Shown in pieces: positions 1-12,000 of a DNA stretch of 18,604 nucleotides. Both the position numbers and the translations under genes were made by a program. The first letter of the stretch is position 1. The number at the start of each line of letters is the position of its first letter. The DNA is taken from assembly GCA_026770585.1 (NCBI GenBank), contig MU647947.1, forward strand, positions 16,319 through 34,922, given 5' to 3'. The notes beneath the pieces are model-generated. The model saw nothing but the letters and a program-made list of their open reading frames with translations, made no database searches and was not told where the DNA came from. The DNA comes from Baffinella frigidus. Its lineage: Eukaryota; Cryptophyceae; Cryptomonadales; Baffinellaceae.

Positions 1-2
1 CC

Positions 3-3000
3 GATCATACCACCAGTGAGCATGGTCCCGCGGACGAGCCGTCGGTCGATGCCCTCTCCACATTCGCCTTGGCCTGCCTGTGCTCCCTGGTGCTTCCGTC
101 TTCCGTCCCGGCCAAGACCTTATCTTGGGTGCTCATCCATCTCGGACTGCTCATGTGGTACCTGACAGTCCCCGACGACCCCACTACGAGGCCACGGTCG
201 ACCGCTCCATTGACCTCTGCACCGGTCACGTCCGCAACACCGGTGGTTTCCAAACCTCCGGCTGCAGCCAACGCCACTGCACGGAGACGCAACGCTCGCC
301 ATCACGCCGCGTCCTCTCCCCGTACACGAGACGGCCTCGCCGGGGCAGAATGCACGACGACAACCCCTGTGGGATCCCCAAGCCGACTCCCTTCCGATGG
401 CTCAGCCGCGGGATTGAACTTGAACGACGATGACATGGAGGAGGTCGAAGCTGGCCCCACAACGTCCCAGCCTACGCTTGACCCCCAATCCGAAGAACCG
501 GCGGGCCAAGCTGCCGCCCCTCCCGTCAAGAACTCGCAGGTCACGACCAGCGGCATCGTTCTCGACTTTCGGAATAACGCGGTCTCTCGGTTGTCTCGGG
601 CCACCGCCGATTTGTCGCTGGGTTCTCCTGGGTCTCACCCGGATTGGACCCCCGCTCACTACCTAATCGCGCTCGGACCAGAAGACGCAGATACCGTCTG
701 CATCCTACGGCGACACGTGCGAGTGTACCCTTCGGGTGACGACGTTCTCTGCGTGCACGATCTCCTGTCCGCCGACGGACTCGAAATCCTGCGCCCGTAT
801 GAGTCCTGGCACGGCGCCCTCCGCACCGTTCAAGGATCCGTTTTGCATCTGCGACCCGCCTATGACGCCCCCGTTAAAGGCGTTCCTTCGAGTGACCTTA
901 TCCATCTCAAAAGATGCGTGTCCCCGCTTGACGCTAGCCAACGAGACCCTCCGGACAACTTCACCGCGGAACGAATTGCCGCGAACTGGATGGAAATCCA
1001 CCCCCGATGGATTACATGGGCAGCCACTGCTGGTTCCGATGACGGGCCCCCGACCTCACTCGACGATGTACCTCGCTTTGATCGGTCTGTCACGATGCGC
1101 CTCCGGCTAGCGGGTATTTCGGAATGGGAACACCAAGAACGAATACGCTTTCACCCGCCACGCCCCGCAGACCAACTGGCATCGTTCCTCAGGCCCACTC
1201 CGTGCACCAACCCCTCCAGCGGTCCGCCGGCATTCTGCCCTCCACCATGGATGGGCCTCACCGACCCTGTTCAGGGTGAGGAAGGACACGACGCACCCCC
1301 GACCCCCGTCAACGTTCGCTCACGGATCCTACGGTCCCCCGCTGCAGCCCTTGCACCTCCGGTGGGTGCGACATCGGAACCGTTCACCACCGTCGCTACA
1401 CCCACCCCGTCACCTTCAGCTCCGGATCCTCGCTCGTTGCCTTCTCCTGACGTGCCTCCAGGGGATACAACAATGGTCGATACGTCGCCAACGTCCCCGA
1501 GACTCACTCCAGCAGAGCGACTGTCCCGGAGACTGCCCCCGATTCCTCGGGTAGCCTCCGGACCCTCCTTGGAAGCGGGCCTCCCGCTGAACACTGGAGC
1601 GACACCGCTCCCCGAAAAGGGCCACGTCTATGGCTCTGGAGGGAAAGCACCATCAACGGGCACATTGCAGACCCCTCTAGGCGCTACAGGCGGTTCCCCC
1701 TCCGGAGCTGCCGCCCGCGACCCTGCAGGGGAAGGCACCCCCTCGAGGAGCCCGCTGGCGACATCTGCCCTCCCCTCGAATCAAGCATCTGGTTCGGAGG
1801 AGGCTTCTGACGCCACGCCGTTGTACACCATCGTCCTCGACCCGCGCTGTGGTGTCGGCTCCCGTTTCAGCAACCAAGTGCTGACGGAACACGTCATCCA
1901 CACGGCGAACCCGCTGCCGCACAACAGAATGTCGGACGATTACTGCCAACTGCAACTGGGAACCTTCGCCGGAGATACCTTGGGGGTGTACTACACCTCC
2001 GACAACGAACCGGGAACCGTCACACGCCTGAGCATCAACGACCTCCTCGCAAGCGACGCAGCCCGCATCACCGGAGGAACACCAGACGGTCCCCACTGGC
2101 GTGGATCACTGATCCTCGCCTCCGGGGCCGAACTTCCACTGCGTCCGGCCCGGGCGGAGGACTACCCCGGCCCTGTCGACATCTCGACATTCCGATGCGT
2201 GGACATCTACGAAAACAAGGAATGCGACATGGTAGATGCTCATGTGATCCAGACCAAGTGGACGTCCCCAGACCCCGACTGGGCAGCACTGGGGGACGAA
2301 TCCAAAATCTCCTCAGACCTGGCTCCATTTTCGACGGAAGTACGGTCCCGCCTTCGCGACGCGGGCCTCACCGCGGTCGAACACTTCGAACACCTGCGAC
2401 GCCGTGATTGGTTGAACGTCCTTCCGGAAACCTTCCCCGTCGTCAAGCTCGGCCACCCCACTCCCACCACCTCCGCAGCGGGAGTGGCAACCAGCTCCAG
2501 TTCCCTCACCCTGCGCGACTCCGATGGCGCCTCTGCTTGCAGCAGCAGTAAGCGAAGTCGCCGAGGCGGTTCACAGACGGCGGGACCGGCCAAGCGCTCA
2601 CAGTATCATATGGAACCCACAGCGCCGGCAGCGCCGTTGCAAGTGACCCGTTCTCCTGTTCCGGTCTCCGATCAAGAGGGCGCCAACGTTCCGTACAGCG
2701 CTCTGGGCCATGGGAGCCCGTCAGCCCACGATTCCGATCATGTGGAGATGGAAAACGAAGACGAAGAACTTCCAACGCTTGACGAGTTACGATCTACCGA
2801 CTACCTCTCCCGCTGCCACCCTGTTGCTGCCCTGGAGCCTTTCCCCGACGACATACGGGCAAGACTCCTCGAAGAGGACAAACACGACTTCATGATCGAA
2901 TATTGCCGTGGCCGGACGAGCCAACGGGTCCTCCAAGACTACACGGTGTTGATCGACGGACAGGTGTGGCACTGGCAGTCCATCCGACCGGGAGAAGTGG

Positions 3001-6000
3001 GGTCGGAGGAACACCTGAACGCTACCTCCGCCGACATGGTGTTCCTCCAACCTTCCGAGCGCAACGTGGATCTACAATGTCATCGTCTTAAATCCACGAT
3101 TCGCCGCGTAATTGACGACCTGCACAACGCCATGATGCACTTGGAAACAAACGACGCCTTGTTGGCTATCCCGGCCGTTTTTTGGGCCTACCAGACGCGA
3201 CAGGCATCACAGCTTCACCGCCAAATGGAGAGCGCTGATTGGATTCGCAAATTTCTCGAACTTCTCCATGACGAAGGGCGAACGGACCCTGTGAGCTTTC
3301 CTTACGCACGCGCATCTCTGCGCCTGAAGCTTATGCGACCCGACATCCCAGCCGACACCAAAAACAGTCATGGACATCTGCAAACGGCACGCAAGCCTAA
3401 CGGCATGTTCTACACGGCGGCCGAACAGCAAGACCACGCCCGACACCTGCGCCGTCGTCAAGCCCGCGCCGAAAGCCAGCTCCTCGCCAGGGAGAATGCG
3501 GAGGTGAATTACGTGTTGGATTGGAAGTCGGTGCGTGAACTCTCCTGTGTCAACACCTTGGAGCACTTCATCGCGTACAACAAAACGCAATGCGAGTACT
3601 ACGGCATGGCTGCTCCGCTGAGCACCACGCCCGAACACCTACGCGAAGTCCCTGGCTATCTCAGCATCAACATCAACGACGAACAGCTCGTCTTGCACGG
3701 GGTGTGGTACTGCAAATCGTACACCGACAATGTGATCGTGGTCGCCCACCTCGTCGTGGCCACCAATTGGTGGATCGACCGCCTCAGCGGATTCCTGGTT
3801 GGACCCACCGTCGGGACCAAATACCACCTGACAGAATTCACGGACGCCCACGCCGTGGGGTTGGAATACGCAGTGCACGACCAACAATACGTCTGGGTGC
3901 TGAACGTCAAGCGTGGGGTAAATATGGGTACAACGAGTTCAAACAAACTGCTCGTGACTCAGCCTCCCCTGTCAACCGGCGTGTGGGGGGCCGCGACTTC
4001 TCCTATTCTCGGTGAGAACCTGCCCGTCAATCTTCGCTTGCGCGCGGTGGCCTCCGACCTGACCACCAGCGACATCTTGGCGTTCCTCAAGACTCACACG
4101 CAGCCTTCGACAAGAGAGCTACCCTACCAAACGCTGGCCGGCTTCTTGGAACAGCCGTCGGTGCGCCCGGTCAACCCCCAATCGGTCCAGGATCGGGAGG
4201 CACTGGCCGTCGCGTGCACTAGACCTGACGATGAGGTCCTCGACGATGAGGAACCCCGTCTTTGGTCGATCCTCCACCCTTCGGTGTGGCGCCCATCGCC
4301 AGAAACGATGGCGTGGCGCCAAAACTCCGACCTGGACCCGCTGGGCTGCGCACAACGCGCTCGGGGAACCGCTGTCCTGCCAAACTTGAACACGCCGGAA
4401 ACGTTCCTGGTGACAGCCCAAAACCCGGAGACCAATCAGAGTGATGACAGGATTAACGCGGCACTCTCGGGCGACCAGAAAGCCTACCTCGACAACCACC
4501 TGGCAGAGTACCTGGGTCTCCTCGTAGCAACCCGGCCTACACCTCTGATGCTCATCACCGAGGCGTCAGTAAACGGCCAACCCGCAACGGTATGGCCAAT
4601 CACCGGGACTGCGAAAATCACGGTTTCCCGCCCGCGCATCCGCACCACGACGTATACGTGCTTGGTTTTCGACAAAGGCCGCAGCGGCGGCCGTGGACCG
4701 CCGCTGTTCCTCCCGGAACCACCGGACGACGATGTTCGCCGCCGTGAACCGGCCGGCGACCGTCCACGTCCACGTCAGCCGGTGCACAACCGACTCGGGG
4801 AGCGTCCCCCTGCCGAAGGCCGCGGGGACCGCCGCCTGTACCGACGAGTGGGAGCTGCGGAACCCAGGGACCAGCAGCAGGGCGTGGACCCGCCTGGAAA
4901 TCGTAGAGGCATTACTCTCGCACCCGCGGCTGACAGTGCCGACACCGGAACCTTCGAGCGTCTGCCCTCTTGTGTTGGGGCGGCAACGGTCTTTGCCACG
5001 CCATTGCCCCCGGTTTGGACGACTCTGTCAGGCCCGGTCGAGGTCGCCAAGGCCTTCACCTGCACCCCATACGGCAAGGTGCAGGTGTCACACGAGACCC
5101 CCTGCGTGGCTGCACACCAACACACGCCTGTTCACTTCCCTCGCGTGCCAGACGTCGCCGCGGCACCGCAGTACATCCCTGTCGCGAATCCCGTGCCGCC
5201 CTCACGACGCCGTCCTCGCAGCCGACGGGCGTCCCGCGGCGTCAGGATTCACGGGTCTTGGGCTGCCTCGGCTCTCTACTCGTTGGGGGCACTCGTGTCA
5301 ACCTTCCTGCGTCCCCCCGCCTATGTCTGGTGGGGCCTGCGTTCTGCGCTCACCCGCTCATGGACCACGACCTTCGGTACCACCAGCTGCCGGTGGTCGC
5401 AAGCACGTGGTGACATCTCACACCGAGGCACGACCGCGAGTCATCGCCCCCGTACGGGCCCCGTACTCCCGCACCTTGCAGCACCCGTGAATGACCGCGA
5501 CCCGGGGTCCTTTCGTCCAACGGGTCCGTTCTCTCCTCGCGTCCGTTCTAGGGACGACCTCTCGCCTCCTTCACGATGCCGACAAGCCGCGGATGACGAT
5601 CGGCCTTTCCACGTGCTTCACTCCATGCGCGATGGTCATTTCTTGAGCTCCGAAGACCTTTTCCCGTACTTCCCTGGAGCGTCCGCGCGTCGACACTCAC
5701 CACTCGCCCGGTCGAGACCCCCGTCGCCACCTTTAACACACGCCGCTGCCCAACCTGAGCGACCGTTGCGCAACGCTGACTCCTACCGGGACGCCTTCGC
5801 CGCCCGAGGGCCGAGGCCATCTGCGCTGCGCAACCTATCCGAGGCCGAACGTCGCGACGCTGAATACTACCGGGAAGCCTTCCTCGCCCGTGATGTTGGC
5901 CCACGAGTCGTCCACCGACAGCCGAGGCGACCGGCGCTGCGCAACCTGTCCGCGGCCGAACGTTTCGACCGCGCCCGTATCGTCTCAGCAGCGGAACAGT

Positions 6001-9000
6001 CCCTCCGAAGCCCACGCGAAACCGAGCCACGTCGGCCTGAACGACCGTTGCACGACGCTGACTACCACCGGGATACCTTCGTCGCCCGAGGGCCGAGTCC
6101 ATCTCCGCTGCGCAACCTGTCCGCGGCCGAACGTTTCGGCCGCGCCCGTCTCGCCTCAGCGGCGGAACAGTCCCTCCAATTCCAACGCGACACCGAACCA
6201 CGTTGGGCACAGCCTCGGCGTCGCGTCTCCCGACACGACACGCGACACGCACCTTTGGACACTGATGAGGAAGTCGGCTCCAACAACCGACCACGCCCCG
6301 CCTCGCTCCCTTCCGAGAGCGTCGAACCGTCGCCCTCCCGACTGCGTCGACAAAATCCTGCCGCCACCGCATCGCCAGCGACGGCGGCAGATTCCATGTC
6401 CTCAGTGCACGCCCCAGTCCCTGGTCCGAGTCTTCGCCTCTCCAAGACGATTGCGGGACTGTCGAGACTTAACGCCGATTGCGAACACCTCGTTGAGAAT
6501 TTGACAGAGTGGGAAGTAGAGGAACTACAGCTGCCAGAACTCGACGACGACTTGCGTTGGGTCCGCCTCTGTGTGAAGACCTCCCCCGGGGAGGTCTGGT
6601 CCATCTTCGCACGCTATTCGCCAACATCTCGGTTCCCGGACAACGTCCTGTGCAGTCGCCACGCCCTGACTCGCGACGCCATCATCTGCACAACGGACCT
6701 GCAACCAACCATCCACCTGCATGGATGGGTGTTTGCCCTCGAATCGAAGCCGTACGAAGATGGCACAGCGCTATTCCTTCGCTTTCCTCTCGAGCACGGC
6801 ACCTCCGAGTTTCGGCACCTCCCTCCTGACGCCACCATCTCGCGCGAACGACAGGCAACGTTCTGGCCAAGCTCCCACGCCCTGAACTACGCAACATTGG
6901 ATCACGACTCCGCCCCGCGAATCCTGCGGGAGGCCGGCATCTCCGACGAGGCCATGTCCCGCTGGGTATCTTCGCACCTACCCGGCGCGTGGGACGACGG
7001 CATGGCCCGATGGAAGCTCCTGGCATTGGCGCACGTCCGCGAACACTGGCACCTGCCGACACGCGACCTTCTCCTGTTCGATACTGCTTCCGACCTGGAC
7101 GAGCCCCCCGATGCCCCGGGCTACCTCACCTGGAAGAGACATGTGACGTCGCTGGACCGCGTTTGGAGATACCCACGCGTCCAAGTACACCTCGCGTCGC
7201 AACCGAGTCCGGCATCCAACCCGGGCCTCGAGAGCACTACACATGTCAACGCGTCCATCGACATCATGGCCCCGTTCCCGCTGATGTCCCGATCCTTTGC
7301 ACTTCGCGCACGAATCGACCTCCGCGCTCTGGACACCACGGAAGCGGGCTTTCTTTTCGAACTACGCCCTGGCCTCGGACGAATGCACCAGCTGGGGTCC
7401 CCTGCCCACCGCACTCGGTATTGGGGACTGGGCTTCACCACCGTACGCTGCAATTTCGGCGGAATCTCCGCCGACCACTGGGTCTCCGTCCGCATCATGG
7501 TCTTCGAGGACCGAGCCCTCGATCGCAGATCTTGCGTCGACGTCATCTTCCACCGTACCCTCATGGAAGACCTGTCGCACAACTTGGCTCCCAAGATGGG
7601 CTCCGACCCTATGTCCAGATCTTTTTCCCGCAGCTCGGGCTATGACTCCCACATGACTCTGATCGCGGCAGCCTCGCCCACTCTCGTTGCCCATGGATCC
7701 CCGCCACCCACGCCTGCGAGCACGGGGGAGCACCCCACCCCTCCTGGGAGAGCCCTGTCGTGCACTAATCCTCCCAGCGAGAGGAGCCGCTGGAGCACCC
7801 GGAAGCGCTTGGACCGGCCGCATACGCCGCATTGCAGCCGTGGCGGACCCCCGACGACTCGTTGCCTGAGGCCCTGTGTTCCACGGAGAAAAGGGGTCCC
7901 TCACCGCCTGGTTTTGACGACGCTTCACCGAGGTCAACCAAGGACGCCTGCGCGCTGGGTCACCCCGCGGCGGACAGTGGTGACTCGACCCCTGCGACGA
8001 ACGTCCAAACGCCATGCAAGGTGGCCCAACTCTGGCGGATCACGACTCTGCCCGACCTTCTCCCCCCACTGTCACCGATCGTCGACCCTCCTCCAAGAAG
8101 CTCTGTCGAAGGGTTCGTGGCTGCCACCTCTCACCACACGACTCCAGGTTTGGACTCTGGAGACAACCAACGCTACCCCAGGGGTGCGAACTAGGTCATC
8201 ATCCCGTGGCACCTCGCGCAGCCACTCACGGGACGATATCCCCACAGATCGCCATGGCGATTCGGCTCCGGTCACCAAACTTCGTAACTCCCGTCGTGCC
8301 GACCGCTCTCGGTCTACCGGACCCGTGGATAGCGTCACCCCGACGGCGGACGAGCGCCCTTCCGCTGCGGGCGCGGGGACTGCGGCGGCGCCACCGACTC
8401 GTCTGCCGTCTGACCGAGATGGACCTGCGGTGCACAACGCTCCTCTCGGCGTGCCCCCCGCAGCCATCTCGCCCGTTGACGTCAGCTCAGCCCGTGCCCC
8501 ACCCGGTGGGGCCGACGACCCGGACCGTGATGACAACGACCCCGACGAGGATCCCGATGACCGTGACCCCGGCCCCACGGTGCCTGCACGTTGCCACCAC
8601 TGCGGCCTTGTCGTGGCCATTGTCAACGGCTCCTGGGAGGCCCACAACCGCGTCTGTCCTACCCTCCTACTCGTGACCTCCACCCTAGCGGATGCAGTCG
8701 ACGAGACCGGGGCCAGTTCCACCCTCGCCGGGGCCGGGGGAGCCAGCCCGTCCAGTCCGGGTCTCCTGGGCGTCACTTATGAGCCAGATGAAATGACGCT
8801 AACGGCGGCCGCCTTCCAGGCGAAGGCTCAAACGTCCGCCGTGAAACCGGAAGTGTCACCCCACGCGACGCCTTTCGACGCCGGCTCGCCAGGCCCACCG
8901 GCAGCCCTCTTCGCGCCACTCTCGCAATCGACGGAATGGCAATCCCTGCCGGCTCAGCGTGCCATGGACTCCTCCTCTTTCGCCTTGTCCCCCGACACCT

Positions 9001-12000
9001 CGTTGGGGCTGCTGAGGGCCGTAGAGCCCGGGCCTCCGTCTGCCACGGGACCAGCGCCGTGCAACCTCTGTCACGGCACCATCCGCACCCCCACCTCAGG
9101 ACCGTTCAGCGCCAACGACTGCGCGTGCCGTCCGTGTCCGTGGTGCGCTCACCAGCAGACAATCTCGACCTGGTCCGATCACTATCACTCGTGCCCGTCC
9201 AGACCTCGAACGCCAGACACGAGAAGAGCACGTGACCCGTCACCAATGCCCACGACCACCGGCCCTCCTACGCGCATTCTCCCACGCCCCGCCGACCGGC
9301 CTGCCAGCACCCCGGGAACGTGGCCTACGCAGAGCGAGTCGCACACGACATTACCTACACCCGCCTCGCAGACGGTGTCGTTCGGGGGCACCATCTCGGC
9401 CTCACAACCTCAACCTGAGCCAGGCGAGGGTTCTTTCATGTCGGGAGGGACTATGCCACTAGTGGACGCAAGCCAAACCCTGTCGCCGTCCAACGATAGC
9501 CTTCAATCCTTCGGCGAACAAGGAACGGCGTCCTCGGGCGCCGTCGACACTGCCCTCCCGGCCATCGGAGGAGTCGTTGAGCCTGTCCCGGACACCAGCG
9601 GCGCCGCCGGTTCCGGACCTGCACGCACACCTTCCAGCGGCAGCGCGGGTTCCTCGGGTAGCAGTCCCAACGCCCCCCCTCCGCTGCCCCTCCCGGACGC
9701 ACGGGCACTCGCCGACCGCATTTCCCAAGGACATCGCGACTCCGCCGCGTGGCAATTGCGTGCCGACAAGGAAATCGCGCGATCCCGGCAGGCAGCGACC
9801 TCGAACTCCAACGCGCTCGCCGCAGTGGTCGGTGATCTGCAGACGGTCCACGCCTCCTCAGCTGCGACGACTGCCGTCCTTCAGCAACTGCTCGACGAAA
9901 CCAAACAGATGCGCTCCGAAACAACAACTCGGGCTCATCTGATGGAGGACCGGCTGTCGATCATGCAGGTGGCAACAACATCGGCTATCGAGTCTTCGGA
10001 GAACACCCTACACGCGCGCCTCACCCCGATGGTCACGCAGCTGCTCCACAGCGGTATGACCCCCATGGTGAATGAACTCCGCGAGGCGAATCGTGAGCTC
10101 TCCGAGTCCCTGGCCACTCTGTCGACACGTATGGACAACATCACATCATCACGGCGCCGCGACTCGCACGAAGGACGCCTCCTCGATGTGGTGTTGGACA
10201 ACACACGCGCGCAAATCGCACCGGCCGTACTCAACTCATCTACCGGTGCTACCGCGGCCGCTCATCGCCCGGCACCCGTCCCCCACGGGACGGTGGCACC
10301 AGGAAACGACTCCGAACCTCGACCAACCGAGAACGAATTCCACCACGCTCCGTTAACCGAGGTTCAACGCCTGCGCGCAAGCGAGTCGAACCTACAGCAC
10401 GCACTCGACATGGCCAACGCGCGGGCTCGTGACAACGCCAGCTTACCACCACCGGCACCACGTCACGAACCCGCTCAACGTACCATGATGGGCGGCTTCG
10501 CTTTCACGGGCCACGGAGGGGAACTACCCTCTCCAAACCTCGTGGTGGGCTCGACAACCCCCGACTCGGTGATTGGTGCGGGCTCCACCCACTGCCACAC
10601 AGGGGTGGCCACACCTATCCTCTTCACGAATTCGTCCGAAGCGGCCTCGTACATCACCACCGCTTTTCAAGGCGGCCGCCCGACTACCTCCGACGTCGGA
10701 AAACCATGGGAAGACAAAAATGGAATCCGTAAGTTCACCGGGGCAAACCGCGGCGTGTCCGATAACGCGACCACCGGGGTGTGCGCCATCAACTTCCTCA
10801 GCTCCGTCGTCGCGTTCCATAGTACCAAGCGCCACGACAACGCGGAACTACTCGGGAGAGCGATGCGGTCAACCGTCCTCACCAATCTGGCGGACGCGGT
10901 CCGTCACGAGATCGAACAATTCGACCACAACGCAGATTGGCCCGCATTCGCGCTCAATTTCATCCAGTCGTGTGGTCCGGTCAACATCCGCGACGGAGTA
11001 TGTAACATGATCGCCGAAGTCACCACCGTCACCACTCCACGAACTCTAATGCAGAGGTCTCGCGCCCTCGTCAACGCGTGGACCACCGCACAGAACACGT
11101 TCTACGGAGTGCACCCCGAACTCGACGGCCGTGGCCAAAGCAGACCTCCGCATCATTGCTCTCCCTTTGTACCTCGGCACGAGCAGTTGCACGCTCTGAA
11201 ACTACTCGTGCAAGGTGCCGACAAGTCTCTCTGGCAGCAATACTGCGCGACGACGCCTCAACGTACGCAGCGCAACCCCGCTTTGTTGTGGAATTGGATC
11301 CTGACGCTCAATTCGGAAGTCCTCGCCCTGACGGTCGCTCCCTCCACGACTAAGTTGCTGGTCGGGGATACCAAGCAACCGTTCATGACCGATGGCCACG
11401 TCGTGACGTCCATTCCCCTGGCGGCCGCTAAATCTCTGGACCGCCAGGCCGGGGCGTACAATCTGATGATCGAGACCAACAAGATCAACCACATCGCGGA
11501 ACGATCCTCTCCTGTTCGCAAAGACGTGATGGATTTCTGTCTCGCAGCAGGGACAACCCGTGAGGAAATCGATTTTCGCCACGTCCACGGTAAATGCTAC
11601 TACTGTGGGGACGACGTGCGAAAGGGGGGCAACATCGTTCACACATACTTGAACTGCGAGAAACGTTTGGCCATCGAATCGGTAATCCGCGCCAAGATGG
11701 AAGCATCCTTCCGCTCCGACGGCCCAACCGCTCCCCACGCCTCTCAGCGCCTCGCGAACGAGAAACGTGCTTGGAATCGCAACGAGGAAGGACGCGACCA
11801 GAGCTTCTCTCGGACTTCGTCCCGGGAACGAGGTCCCTGGTACGATGCTCCACGCGGGAACGATTACTACCCAACAGAGTCGTACTACCCGCGGGACAAC
11901 GACCGCGGCCGTGGTGACGCCCGCAACGAACCGTCACCGCGTCGCGGCTACTCCTCCGGCAGAGACGACCAGCGAGGATACGACAGCAGCGACTATCGCG

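Noticed and set aside
69-71. ORF1 start at 69
   Set aside because: The codon is TTG and the frame is open upstream to the edge, so this is not a credible eukaryotic start.
4693-5490. Separate + strand gene of 265 codons overlapping ORF1
   Set aside because: Only its first part (to about 4930) is protein-like; afterwards the ORF1 frame is better. It is more simply explained as a frameshifted piece of ORF1.
5548-6372. Long minus-strand ORF of 274 codons with internal repeats
   Set aside because: Its repeats are the antisense image of the + strand repeat array and its composition is Arg/Gly/Val-rich, as expected for a GC-rich shadow frame.
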